A stretch of 64,000 nucleotides of DNA, taken from assembly GCA_031291475.1 (NCBI GenBank), contig JARLIY010000132.1:186001-250000 (forward strand), in the 5' to 3' direction. The translations under genes and the position numbers were made by a program. Shown in pieces: positions 39,501-47,191 of this stretch. Within the stretch, counting starts at the first letter, position 1. Each line of letters opens with the position of its first letter. The DNA is from Xanthobacteraceae bacterium. GTDB lineage: Bacteria > Pseudomonadota > Alphaproteobacteria > Rhizobiales > Xanthobacteraceae. Under the pieces are notes generated by a model that saw nothing but the letters and a program-made list of their open reading frames with translations, searched no databases and was not told the origin of the DNA.

Positions 39501-41719
39501 AATTCTTCGAGATTCGGATTGGTAAAGCGCCACCCCCGGCGCTGATCCACCCACGCGCGGTGCGCGAGCACGCGGGCGAGCGTGCGCTCCGCCTCGACCT
39601 GGCCAACTCCCTTAAGCTCAGGGTCGACCATCCACTCCTGCCGCCGGCCGCGATTGGCGGCGATGAAGCCCAGGGCCCTTTGCAACTGTCGACCAAATTC
39701 ATCCTCGGACAGACCATCCGGTCCAGCCGCGCGAATAGCGGCGAGCGTCGCGGCGCGCAGCAGCGCGACGAACAGAAAGTCATTGAAGTGGCCGGCCTGG
39801 AGCGCAGCATCCTGTCGATTGTCGGTGAAGCCGAGCAGCTTGCGCCGATCGGGCGGCAGCGCCGCGCCGATCTTGTTCATCCAACGGAGCGCGCTCGATA
39901 CGAGTAGCGTGGTAGCCGAGCTACGGCCTTCGGCTGACAGGCTCGCAAGTTTATTGATCTCACGTGCTTGTGCTGCCGGCTGATGGCCGCACGCTGGGCA
40001 CAAACGAAACTTGCCCGGCAGGAACCAAGCTCGACGTCCGGTAGTCCCAACCGTCCCGGCTGCGTCGACCGTGAGCTCTTGCGCGGCATAGGGACGCCGA
40101 TCCGCGCGAAGCCGAATGGTTCCGTTGCGCGCCGCTTCAACCCATTCTTCGGGATAATCCTCCGGCGCTCCAGTAAACGAGAAAATTGCGTCGTTGTCTG
40201 GCTCCGGCATCAAGTAGCCCGGTTTCTCGCCCGAGTCGGGATCGTCGAGCGGCGTTTCATCGATATCGCGCGGCAAGACGCGCCGCCCTCCGCCCTCCTC
40301 CACGAGGACAACGGGGTGGTGCTCCTGTCCGCAATTGCGGCAGAAGAACGTGGCATAGAGCCTAGCGTCAGGATCGTCTGGGTCGAAAAGCTGGCCGTCG
40401 AGGGTAATCAGCCTATGGGGTGTTGTGCGGAGCGTCGCATAGACGCGGCCGGCGCCCGAGAGAAATCGGTGCAGCTTAAACGCCATGAAAGCGCGATCGC
40501 CGTTGCCACCGCGTTCGTTCGCTGGCCGGTTCATGAGAATCAACATGGCCTGAAGCTGTGATCGGCAGCGCGCTTCGTCTCGCCCTGTCTGCTTCGCGAG
40601 GCGCTCAGCGGCTTCCTTTATCGTGGTTGGGGTGCGGCGCGACAGCCGTTGCCTATCTTCGAGGCCGATCTCAAGCTCGATCCAGATCGCGAGCGGGTGA
40701 ATGCGCAAGGCGTCGTCGTCGAGCGAATCCGGCACGTCGGCATCGACGGCGGCCACAAGGCGTTGGCCGAGCTTCGTCGACGTGAGCGAAGGGTCAGTAG
40801 CTCGTGCAAGCGATTCGTCGATCACGCCATCCGGAGCGATCGTCGTTCCGAAAAGACGCGATGCAACGCTGGCCATCGCGGCCGCGCGAACGGCGTCGCT
40901 GCCCTCGCTCGCCATAGTCGCCGAGGTTCCAATGCAGATCGGTTCGCGATCGCGACAGAGGCGGTCGCGCACGCGGCGCACCAACATCGCAACATCGGCG
41001 CCCTGGCGCCCCCGATAGGTGTGAAGCTCGTCGAGCACGAGAAAATCGAGGCCGTGCGCGTTGTCCATGACAGCACGATCAAGCGCGTTCTGCCGGGTCA
41101 TCAGCAATTCGAGCATCATGAAATTCGTGAGCAGGATGTCCGGCTTGGCCTGACGGATACGCTCCCGTTCGTCCGCGCTCTCTTGGCCGGTATAACGCGC
41201 ATAGGTTGGACGCAGCTGGTTCGATAATTCGGACTGATCGATGAATTTCTCAAGCTCCTTCATCTGACTGTTGGCGAGTGCATTCATCGGATAAATAATG
41301 ATGGCGCGCGTTCGAGCCGCGTCTCCAGCGACGCGTGCCCGAATCGCTGCGTCAATGATCGGCACGAAGAAGCAGAGCGACTTGCCAGAGCCCGTTCCCG
41401 TCGTCACCGCAAAACTTTGTCGCCGGGTGGCCCTTGCGATCGCTTGGGTTTGGTGGCGATGAAACCTGATCGGCTGCCCGTCGACACGGAATACGCGCGC
41501 CGTATCGGGGTGCAACGAACCGTCGGCCGCTAAATCCGCGACCGATGCCCCGCGCTCGAAATTCGGGTTGATGCTAATGAGCGGCTCGGGCCAGAAACGG
41601 TTTGTCGCATAGATTTTTTCGACCTGCGAACGAATGTCGAGCGCCCGAATCTGCGTGAAAGAACGAGCAAAGCGCTCGTAGTCGCTTACGACGGCGCGAT
41701 CCAGGTCGAATACGTTCAT
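36536..41719 (-). CDS. DEAD/DEAH helicase with C-terminal DUF1998 (MrfA-like; possible DrmA-DrmB fusion)
   Basis: 1,727 residues. Walker A VTTGTGSGKSLCFFVP (~110), NMLANSQMKE-like Ia, motif II VLDELHTYRGRQGADVAM (DELH), SATMAS, and in lobe 2 FCSPTMELGVDISALNAVYMRN and [14 protein letters not shown]. Zn-ribbon pairs occur at CRNCG, CPACG and CDECG...CHVCH. The C-terminal DUF1998/MrfA cysteine cluster is CVNGCYRCLLSYYNQPDHELIDR. In DISARM the helicase (DrmA) and DUF1998 protein (DrmB) are separate; here both features are in one chain. I start at 41,719 (MNVFDLD); the frame is open 51 bp more. Confidence 0.9.
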   Translation of the reverse strand: MNVFDLDRAVVSDYERFARSFTQIRALDIRSQVEKIYATNRFWPEPLISINPNFERGASVADLAADGSLHPDTARVFRVDGQPIRFHRHQTQAIARATRRQSFAVTTGTGSGKSLCFFVPIIDAAIRARVAGDAARTRAIIIYPMNALANSQMKELEKFIDQSELSNQLRPTYARYTGQESADERERIRQAKPDILLTNFMMLELLMTRQNALDRAVMDNAHGLDFLVLDELHTYRGRQGADVAMLVRRVRDRLCRDREPICIGTSATMASEGSDAVRAAAMASVASRLFGTTIAPDGVIDESLARATDPSLTSTKLGQRLVAAVDADVPDSLDDDALRIHPLAIWIELEIGLEDRQRLSRRTPTTIKEAAERLAKQTGRDEARCRSQLQAMLILMNRPANERGGNGDRAFMAFKLHRFLSGAGRVYATLRTTPHRLITLDGQLFDPDDPDARLYATFFCRNCGQEHHPVVLVEEGGGRRVLPRDIDETPLDDPDSGEKPGYLMPEPDNDAIFSFTGAPEDYPEEWVEAARNGTIRLRADRRPYAAQELTVDAAGTVGTTGRRAWFLPGKFRLCPACGHQPAAQAREINKLASLSAEGRSSATTLLVSSALRWMNKIGAALPPDRRKLLGFTDNRQDAALQAGHFNDFLFVALLRAATLAAIRAAGPDGLSEDEFGRQLQRALGFIAANRGRRQEWMVDPELKGVGQVEAERTLARVLAHRAWVDQRRGWRFTNPNLEELGLVRADYVALNELAADDSAFANAPSELRSADPATRRDALQILLDHLRHGLAITTDALEPTNVEALANASRQSLREPWSISQQESPRVAAALIIDAPRREETGLRGEPLIVRGGSRSLLARRLGHGSIWGSRLDGNTYREVITALLAAAAQYQLVRQVPTAFDVEGWRLAANAVRLVVGEGRPDGRAANPYFAELYRTLADTLASGGEGLFGLESREHTAQVDPIRREWREWRFRWGDEDRNHLAEAKEQLRLVGEPNVFLPVLFCSPTMELGVDISALNAVYMRNMPPTPANYAQRSGRAGRSGQAALVVTYCAAQSPQDQYYFGQPEAMVRGIVRPPALELANRDLVVAHLHAVWLADSARELASDIPHILDLTNPGLPVQKDIAEVFADAKLAAGSAQSMRRILDSIDAELTPAGAPWATDRQKFADAIATKAASEFSNAFGRWRQLYDGARTQLMDANRRSEMHGLSAAERREAKRQQAQANEQIALLERGTATGGSDFSTYRYLATEGFLPGYNFPRLPLYAYVPAVGGGGPKAAYLQRARFIAIAEFGPRSLIYHEGRAYRVYKAKLPPNIRAEEGDRLATDIFYICDECGAAHQRMEPERCHVCHAPMGGIHPIRNVLRIDNVETLPAERITANDEDRQRQGFDIQTVFAWPWRDGKIDFSASVAGDADGPILSLAYAPGATISRLNKGLRRRKDKSIFGFVIDPTTGRWTGSKEEGDDEPDRPATQRVVPIVQDNKNALLLQLPGPAQSETSMATLQHALARGLEVVFQLEEGEILTEPVPARDRRRGILLFEATEGGAGVLGRLTSDASALSQVAQAALKLMHFDNIDAARAEAAADALTEVPDARCVNGCYRCLLSYYNQPDHELIDRTDREVKTILLRLARGRVAAAIPQSDTEQNGDWRAALARWGLPSPDAAPLSLDGITLPLAWRTRLAAAAVGSVDDKAREAAEALGFAVAILPEVPGDAPPPQLVDLLGQSS

Positions 41720-41812
41720 GGCAAACTTCCCGACCAAGCACGCATATCTTGATGCTACATGGTCAAACAACTAACCGCAAAGCGGAAGATGAATTCTTGC
41801 ACGGACGGCGGG

Positions 41813-42577
41813 CTACCCTAATCCTTCCTCGGGAACGGTGAGTACCGTAAGAACCTCGTCGTTCGGAAGTGGAAACGACTGCTCGAGCACCTCGTACCTG
41901 TCAACATTGCGAAACTCGAACCACGCGCCGGCTCCATTTTTGCGGGGAAAAGTATCTTCGCCGTTGCCAGCATGCAAAATTCCAAATGCGAAGGAGTCCG
42001 CGTCTAGGTCTTCGCGGGGAAACCACCAATCAGGCACCATTTGTGCGCGCCTGAACCAGCGTCGCTTATTTTTCCCATGACATACGAGAAGGATAGGGAA
42101 GCGATCCTCGTTCAATATCTTGATAAGTGTTGCTGTCGTACTTGTGTTAAATTCGTTGGCGACGTCGCGGACAAACGCAAGCGTTAGCTTCTTCAGCTTG
42201 TTAATGTAAGGACGAATTAAGTAACTCGGTAGGATGAGGTCAGAAGCGAAAGCGTCTGCTTGGCGCTCCGGATCAAGCGGTCCGCCGGCAAGATTGCCAA
42301 TGTCAGACGCGCCGCAAAAGAGAATTTGCCCGCGATGATGGTGCCAATGGCCCAGCTCATGTGCGAGGGAGAAGCGGCGCCGGGCCGGACTTGTCGAAGT
42401 ATTGACGGCGATCACGGCGTGCGTAAGCGAGCCAATTATCGTCGCATCGGCATTGTCTATATGCCGATACTTAACGAGCGCTCCGACGTGCCAGGCGATC
42501 GCGTCAAGATCAATTTCATTTGGCTGAGAAATGCCGAGGCTCATTAACAAGCGCTCGGCCGCCGTAACGCCGCTCAT
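41813..42577 (-). CDS. ImmA/IrrE-family metallo-endopeptidase
   Basis: 254 residues. The zinc-protease motif RRRFSLAHELGHWHHHRG (HExxH) is near residue 72, and the third ligand region PERQADAFASDLILPSYLI follows. Members of this family cleave or inactivate repressors of mobile elements (ImmA/ImmR, IrrE/DdrO). Its ATG overlaps the preceding gene by four bases (ATGA), and the helicase starts 93 bp further on. It may be the switch that relieves repression of the operon on infection; that is inference. Confidence 0.92.
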   Translation of the reverse strand: MSGVTAAERLLMSLGISQPNEIDLDAIAWHVGALVKYRHIDNADATIIGSLTHAVIAVNTSTSPARRRFSLAHELGHWHHHRGQILFCGASDIGNLAGGPLDPERQADAFASDLILPSYLIRPYINKLKKLTLAFVRDVANEFNTSTTATLIKILNEDRFPILLVCHGKNKRRWFRRAQMVPDWWFPREDLDADSFAFGILHAGNGEDTFPRKNGAGAWFEFRNVDRYEVLEQSFPLPNDEVLTVLTVPEEGLG

Positions 42578-42987
42578 TCCGGGTCGCCCTCACCATCAAG
42601 TCGCTTGAGGTCAGCCCAATCGTCGATTAGCCCTTCAACATCTGTGTCGGTCGGAGCTTTACCCTTTCGTGCAGCTATTAGCATCTTCCGATTCAAGTCT
42701 GGATCCCCGCGCCGAAGCTGCTCGAATTCCGCGCGCGAAAATGATCGGCCGATAGCAACGACACGGGTTGATAGGGACACGGACCACGCCTCGTGTTCTG
42801 CCTTCGCCTTGGAAAGTGCACGCTTCGCGAGGTCTGCCTTAGCTTCGATCAGCATTGTTCGCACGCGGGCAATGCGTTCTTGATCGACCTCGGCAAGTAT
42901 TTCGTCATCGGGCGTCGCCAAGATATCCTGCATGAAGGCCTCCGCAAGCCGCTCAAGCTTGATCCGGTCATCATGGTCCCGGCTCAT
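42574..42987 (-). CDS. helical protein of unknown function, between sigma-like and ImmA/IrrE genes
   Basis: 137 residues, acidic and mostly helical: ERLAEAFMQDILATPDDEILAEVDQERIARVRTMLIEAKADLAKRALSKAKAEHEAW, then FSRAEFEQLRRGDPDLNRKMLIAARKGKAPTDTDVEGLIDDWADL. No family recognised. The ATGA overlaps on both sides place it firmly in the operon. As the protein next to an ImmA-like protease it may be the protease substrate (a repressor or anti-sigma); that is a guess from context. Confidence 0.8.
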   Translation of the reverse strand: MSRDHDDRIKLERLAEAFMQDILATPDDEILAEVDQERIARVRTMLIEAKADLAKRALSKAKAEHEAWSVSLSTRVVAIGRSFSRAEFEQLRRGDPDLNRKMLIAARKGKAPTDTDVEGLIDDWADLKRLDGEGDPE

Positions 42988-43571
42988 GATGCAATCCTCG
43001 TTTTTAGTCCTAACAGCAGGCGCGAGAATCTCTTGCGCACTGCGGCCAGGCCTTTCTCATCAACGTCGAGTAGCTGTTGGAGTTCGGCGCCACGCATTTT
43101 GTCGTAAATACCCTCGATCAGGAGCTGTACTTTTTCGTCACCAACGGCGGCGGTCTCGATCGTGGTCAAGGTCGCCCTATGGTCGATGGCTGAGATGGCA
43201 GCCCGCTCCGGCGACGGATTGCCCGTCGGAGCGTCTGGGAGGATCGGCTCGCCATTGCGAAGCACAGTGGTCGGTCGCAAGCCCTTTTTGCGCGCCTCGA
43301 TCTCTTCAGATACGAGGCTCTTCATCACGCCGCAAATGAAGGACACCAGCGGCACGCCGCGTTTGCAGGTTCGTTCACCTTCGAGTGTGCGCGTAATGGC
43401 TTCTTGGAGCAGGTCGTCCGCCTCGACGCCGCGAATACGAGAGAAGCCCTGAGCGGCCTTTTCGAGCCGAGCCATATCGGCCTCGGAGATTGTCTCGATA
43501 GAATCGTGCATTTCGGCGACCGTTAGCCGGTCGCCGGCTGGTATTCCCGTGTCGTCGCCCTCTGCCCTCAT
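42984..43571 (-). CDS. sigma-70-like RNA polymerase factor, first gene of the operon
   Basis: 195 residues from the ATG at 43,571. The region 2-like segment FSRIRGVEADDLLQEAITRTLEGERTCKRGVPLVSFICGVMKSLVSEEIEARKKG matches the sigma-70 region 2 layout (DLLQEA...FxxGVMKS). The C-terminal QLLIEGIYDKMRGAELQQLLDVDEKGLAAVRKRFSRLL is a divergent region 4-like HTH. The frame stays open through the inverted repeat to 43,664, which argues against using that start. ATG 43,598 directly abuts the repeat; AGGAGG lies 15 bases before 43,571, so the start is unsettled. Confidence 0.75.
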   Translation of the reverse strand: MRAEGDDTGIPAGDRLTVAEMHDSIETISEADMARLEKAAQGFSRIRGVEADDLLQEAITRTLEGERTCKRGVPLVSFICGVMKSLVSEEIEARKKGLRPTTVLRNGEPILPDAPTGNPSPERAAISAIDHRATLTTIETAAVGDEKVQLLIEGIYDKMRGAELQQLLDVDEKGLAAVRKRFSRLLLGLKTRIAS

Positions 43572-43598
43572 GGTGCGTTGGCGCCGCCTCCTACTCAT

Positions 43599-43666
43599 AC
43601 ATGCGGACGGCCACGGATATTCGGACACAAAAATTTCTGTCCGAATCCCGCGGCTGGACCGCATGT
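43599..43666. promoter_or_regulatory. nested inverted repeat in the divergent promoter of the two defence operons
   Basis: The outer arms ACATGCGG (43,599-43,606) and CCGCATGT (43,659-43,666) enclose the inner arms ATTCGGACA (43,619-43,627) and TGTCCGAAT (43,638-43,646). A 10-base AT-rich centre CAAAAATTTC separates the inner arms. The inner arms are perfect; further partial matches lie between. The element is between the sigma-like gene (minus) and DUF3892 (plus) and looks like a two-dimer operator, or a large hairpin in the RNA of either operon. Confidence 0.7.
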
Positions 43667-43741
43667 ACTGTTAGGACCCCGGCGATGCCATTTCCGGCCG
43701 CCTGTGGAAGTCGATTCGTAGCATAGCACAGGAGGCCCGGC

Positions 43742-44008
43742 ATGGCCGACGTACAGGTGACCTGCATCAACAAACAGCCGCGGAACAACCCGCACGAGGG
43801 CATTACGCATCTGGGCGGCGCGACGTGGAAGTGGACGCGGCAGCAGGTGATCGATTCGATCAACGTCGGCTCGAACACGTTCTACACGCTGGTCAACGCC
43901 ATGCGGGCCAACGTCGGCGTCGTTGATGGCCCGAATGGCCAATATGTTCGGACCCACGCCGACGGCTACTGGAACGACAACCTGCTCGCCCTGCCTGAGT
44001 GCGGGTGA
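43742..44008 (+). CDS. DUF3892 domain protein
   Basis: 88 residues. The whole protein matches the DUF3892 pattern: VQVTCINKQPRNNPHEGITHLGG, WKWTRQQVIDSINVGSNTFYTLV, VGVVDGPNGQYVRTHADGYWNDNLLALPEC. AGGAGG lies seven bases before the ATG. DUF3892 proteins are widespread small proteins of unknown function. Here it opens the ubiquitin-like operon, 49 bp ahead of the multiubiquitin gene. Confidence 0.92.
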   Translation: MADVQVTCINKQPRNNPHEGITHLGGATWKWTRQQVIDSINVGSNTFYTLVNAMRANVGVVDGPNGQYVRTHADGYWNDNLLALPECG

Positions 44009-44057
44009 TCAGCGGGCACGTGGTATAATCGAGATTACAGCAGGAGGAACAAATAAT

Positions 44058-44516
44058 ATGGCAGGAGAACATAAAGTTCGTCTGCACATTGATGAACGCG
44101 AGTGCCACTCGCCGAACCCGACAACGGGCGCGGCGCTGTATGAACTCGGCGGCGTTCGCGCCGGCTACGAGCTCTACCGCGAGGTATCCGGCGATCGGGA
44201 AGATGTGCCGGTCGCAAATGATGCAGCGCCAGTGCATCTCAAGGAGGACGAACACTTCCACAGCTCGGAGCGCAGACCGAAAGAATACAGGATCATCGTC
44301 AATGGCACCGAGCACACGGTGACGAACGACGTGGTTACATTCGATCAGCTGACCGAGATCGCCTTCCCCGGCCACCCGAACAATCCGGACATTGTCTTCT
44401 CTGTCACATTCGACAGGGCGGCGAGCAAGCCGCACCACGGTACTCTGGCTAAGGATGGGACCGTGACGGTCAAGAACGGCACGATCTTCGATGTCACACA
44501 AACTAATCGATCTTAA
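44058..44516 (+). CDS. two-domain multiubiquitin protein (ubiquitin-like modifier)
   Basis: 152 residues, GGAGG before the ATG. Two tandem beta-grasp units of the Multiubiquitin family: KVRLHIDERECHSPNPTTGAALYELGGVRAGYELYREV...VHLKEDEHF (~5-65), and EYRIIVNGTEHTVTNDVVTFDQLTEIAFPG...FSVTFDRA...GTLAKDGTVTVKNGTIFDVT (~75-147). The C-terminus is TNRS with no terminal di-glycine, so either it is processed or the tail chemistry differs from ubiquitin. Overlaps the E1-like gene by 26 bases, hence coupled. Confidence 0.9.
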   Translation: MAGEHKVRLHIDERECHSPNPTTGAALYELGGVRAGYELYREVSGDREDVPVANDAAPVHLKEDEHFHSSERRPKEYRIIVNGTEHTVTNDVVTFDQLTEIAFPGHPNNPDIVFSVTFDRAASKPHHGTLAKDGTVTVKNGTIFDVTQTNRS

Positions 44517-45678
44517 CGATGATCTGCGTCGACTGCGCGATGAAGGCTTCAACGTTGACATCGATGCTGGCCATCTGATCGTCAGGGACATTCCGTATGT
44601 GACGGATGCGCGGCTGATCCGCCGCGGCACGCTCGCTACCAGTCTCACTCTGAACGGCGATCACACGATTCGTCCGTCTGACCATACAATCAAATTCACG
44701 GGCGAATATCCGTGCGCGAGCTCCGGGGAGCCGATTGTCGGGATCAGGCACGGAAACGCCGTGTCGAAGATAAGCGAACGAATTACCACGCAACGTTCAT
44801 TCTCGAGCAAGCCAACGCGTGGCTACTACGAAAATTACTACGAGAAGATAAAGACGTACGTGGCCATTTTGTCCGGGCCGGCGGCGGTCATGGACCCGAA
44901 CATAACCGCGCAGACCTACGAGGTCGTCGAGCCGCACGACGAGAACACGCCATTCGCCTACATCGATACTGCATCGGCGCGGGCCGACATCAACATGGCG
45001 ACCAATAAACTTGCGGTCGAGAAGTTGGCGATTGTCGGTTTGGGAGGTTCTGGGTCGTACGTTCTAGACTTGCTGGCGAAAACTCCCGCGAAGGAAATAC
45101 ACCTTTGGGACGGCGACAAGCTATCGTCGCACAATGCCTTCCGGGCGCCTGGCGCGGCGTCGAAGGACGAACTGCACAAGCAGCCGCTTAAGGTCGATTA
45201 CTTCAAGGAAATATACTCGCACATGCACTTGGGCATTGTTGCTCATGGAGAATATGCGACCGCAAGTAATATCGAGCAGCTCCGGGGGATAGCGTGCGTG
45301 TTCCTGTGCCTCGACTCCGGCGCAGCGAAGAGATTGATCGTCGAAAAGCTGGAAGAGTTCGGTGTTCTGTTCATCGACGTTGGGATGGGATTGTACGTCA
45401 AGAACGACACCGTCGGCGGGATCCTGCGAGTAACCGCAAGTGATCCCGCCGACCGCGCCACAGCTCGGGCGCGTATCTCATTCGCCGAGAGTGAAGGGAT
45501 CGACGAATACGATAAGAATATCCAGATTGCCGATCTCAATGCACTGAACGCGACATTAGCCGTCATTCGGTGGAAGAAGATGCGCGGCTTCTACTTCGAC
45601 TTCATGCAGGAGCGCTTTAGCAGCTATACGATCGGCCGTAACATGCTTTTAAGCGAAGATGTTTATGAGCCGCATTGA
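44491..45678 (+). CDS. ThiF/E1-like adenylyltransferase with N-terminal E2-like (DUF6791-type) region
   Basis: 395 residues. The N-terminal ~150 residues (LIDLNDDLRRLRDEGFNVDIDAGHLIVRDIPYVT...) form the domain that typically precedes ThiF in bacterial multiubiquitin operons (DUF6791 as I recall it). The E1 Rossmann domain starts at LAIVGLGGSGSYVLDLLAKTP (~181-195). It continues with the adenylation-site region LWDGDKLSSHNAFRAPGA, FLCLDSGAAKRLI and VLFIDVGMGLYV. Should activate the C-terminus of the multiubiquitin protein with ATP. No separate E2 gene is seen. Confidence 0.88.
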   Translation: MSHKLIDLNDDLRRLRDEGFNVDIDAGHLIVRDIPYVTDARLIRRGTLATSLTLNGDHTIRPSDHTIKFTGEYPCASSGEPIVGIRHGNAVSKISERITTQRSFSSKPTRGYYENYYEKIKTYVAILSGPAAVMDPNITAQTYEVVEPHDENTPFAYIDTASARADINMATNKLAVEKLAIVGLGGSGSYVLDLLAKTPAKEIHLWDGDKLSSHNAFRAPGAASKDELHKQPLKVDYFKEIYSHMHLGIVAHGEYATASNIEQLRGIACVFLCLDSGAAKRLIVEKLEEFGVLFIDVGMGLYVKNDTVGGILRVTASDPADRATARARISFAESEGIDEYDKNIQIADLNALNATLAVIRWKKMRGFYFDFMQERFSSYTIGRNMLLSEDVYEPH

Positions 45679-46084
45679 GACGCTTCGGCCTGAATTCGTC
45701 GAATTCATCCCCGGCACGCTTCAGGGCGGAATTCTTTATATTTCGCAGAAATACAAAACCGCATCGCACCTGTGCTGCTGCGGCTGCGGCTGTAAAGTTG
45801 TGACACCGCTAAATCCAAGTGGTTGGCAACTGACCGAAAAGCGCGGTCGTGTCTCATTGTCCCCCTCAATTGGAAACTGGAGCTTTCCGTGTCAGTCCCA
45901 TTACTGGATACGCGGCGGAAGGGTCGAGTGGGCTGCCAAGTGGTCACGGGAAGAAATCGAAGCCGGCCGACGAAGCGATCTTCGGGCGCGTCAGATTCAC
46001 TTCGACACCCCGCGCCAGACACCGTCGATCGGCCAGCGTTTCGTGGATTGGCTGAAAGGCCTTGTGCAGCGCATATGGCCATAA
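45659..46084 (+). CDS. DUF6527-type zinc protein, terminal gene of the ubiquitin-like operon
   Basis: 141 residues. FIPGTLQGGILYISQKYKTASHLCCCGCGCKVVTPLNPSGW carries a dense cysteine cluster (C-C-C-G-C-G-C), and SLSPSIGNWSFPCQSHYWIRGGRVEWA adds the C-x-x-H pair. This is the pattern of the DUF6527 family that accompanies multiubiquitin/ThiF genes. It binds zinc and may be the isopeptidase/protease of the pathway. The start overlaps the E1-like gene by 20 bases. A Met two codons later is equally possible. Confidence 0.85.
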   Translation: MFMSRIETLRPEFVEFIPGTLQGGILYISQKYKTASHLCCCGCGCKVVTPLNPSGWQLTEKRGRVSLSPSIGNWSFPCQSHYWIRGGRVEWAAKWSREEIEAGRRSDLRARQIHFDTPRQTPSIGQRFVDWLKGLVQRIWP

Positions 46085-46227
46085 GAGAATCGCCGCCGAG
46101 GCACTTCCGCAGTATTGGAATGAACATGGCACACTAGGCCGCAACGTTTCCAGCGGAAGCGCGCTTATGCGTCTGATTTTTCTTGCGTACGCGGGTGCTG
46201 TTTTGGACTCGACTGCGCCTCCCACGA

Positions 46228-46431
46228 TCAAGAGTCCAGCTTGAACCAGCCGCGACGTACGCAGTGAGCGCAGCGACCGAATTCGTCAAGCGTTGCCGGT
46301 ATGTCGCCGGCGTGCTCGTGCAGATGTCTCAGATGGTCGCCAAACGTGAACTCTCCGGTGCCCTTGGGCACGAGGATCGGCGCTGCTTCTTCCTCCGCAT
46401 CGGGGGCGGGCTTTTTGGGCAAGCGGGTCAT
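46228..46431 (-). CDS. small CxxC hypothetical protein
   Basis: 67 residues from MTRLPKKPAPDAEEEAAPILVPKG, then GEFTFGDHLRHLHEHAGDIPATLDEFGRCAHCVRRGWFKLDS. GGAG lies seven bases before the ATG at 46,431. The His-rich segment plus CAHC could bind a metal. Convergent with the ubiquitin-like operon. No family recognised. Confidence 0.5.
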   Translation of the reverse strand: MTRLPKKPAPDAEEEAAPILVPKGTGEFTFGDHLRHLHEHAGDIPATLDEFGRCAHCVRRGWFKLDS

Positions 46432-46939
46432 TGAATTTCTCCGTTTGTTTGCGACGCCGAAGCGCCACCTCGTCTGTGCGAACCACCTTGCGCGGAGACG
46501 CAGGCTGGCGTCGGGCCGATCTCGCTGAAGCCCGAACTCTGGACGATAAGCTGAGCGTATGACGACAGCTCGGAGAGTGCAAGATTTCAGCCGAACGCGG
46601 CGAGCGAGCAATCAACCCAGGCGGTTAACGCGGTGTCGACAGCTACGGACATATTTTTTTAGCGGTGTCTTTCTTATTTTTCCAGCGAGGCGTCGGCGGA
46701 GATCATCCGGCGCCGGCGATCGCAACCTTTGCGCCGTTAAGCATCCGTCAGATTTATTCCAGCATCGCTCTTGCGAAAGTGGGAAGCCAGCACAGATTCC
46801 GCGCAAGCCTGCCACCGGATCTCCCTAGCAGGCGCGCCGCCGGTCTCACCCGATCACCAGATCGGGGCCGCTCTCGGTAGACCGGGTGATGAGCGAACCG
46901 TTGTGGGTCCTACTCCTCGATCGAGGAAAGGACTCAGAC
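46432..46939. other. 508-bp non-coding stretch
   Basis: No reading frame with a credible start or domain. Near the right end TCACCCG and CGGGTGA face each other across ~40 bases just before the AlpA-like gene and could be an operator. Otherwise I see nothing. Confidence 0.4.
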
Positions 46940-47191
46940 GTGCGTGCTATCTCAACCATCAAAGATCGGATCCGAATTTCGGACGAGGCGCGGTATTTGA
47001 CGATCGGTCAGATCCGTGAGCGCTTCTCCGTGTCCGACATGTGGGTGTGGCGCCACATGCGCTGGCACGGGTATCCGAAGCCGGTGCAATTCGGCGGCCT
47101 GACATCGGCCCGCCACTGGCTTCTCACAGAGATCGGCGAATGGGAACCGGAGCACGCCAAGCGCGGTGCTGTGAGTTTGGTGAAGCCGTGA
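46940..47191 (+). CDS. AlpA/MerR-like HTH regulator
   Basis: 83 residues from a GTG with AGGAAAGGA upstream. YLTIGQIRERFSVSDMWVWRHMRWHGYPKPVQFGGLTSARHWLLTEIGEWE is the winged-HTH pattern of AlpA/excisionase proteins (RxxxSxxxxxRxxxxxxFPxPxxxGxxxxxW). Its stop overlaps the GTG of the endonuclease VII gene, so the two are coupled. Probably a mobile-element regulator. Confidence 0.8.
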   Translation: MRAISTIKDRIRISDEARYLTIGQIRERFSVSDMWVWRHMRWHGYPKPVQFGGLTSARHWLLTEIGEWEPEHAKRGAVSLVKP

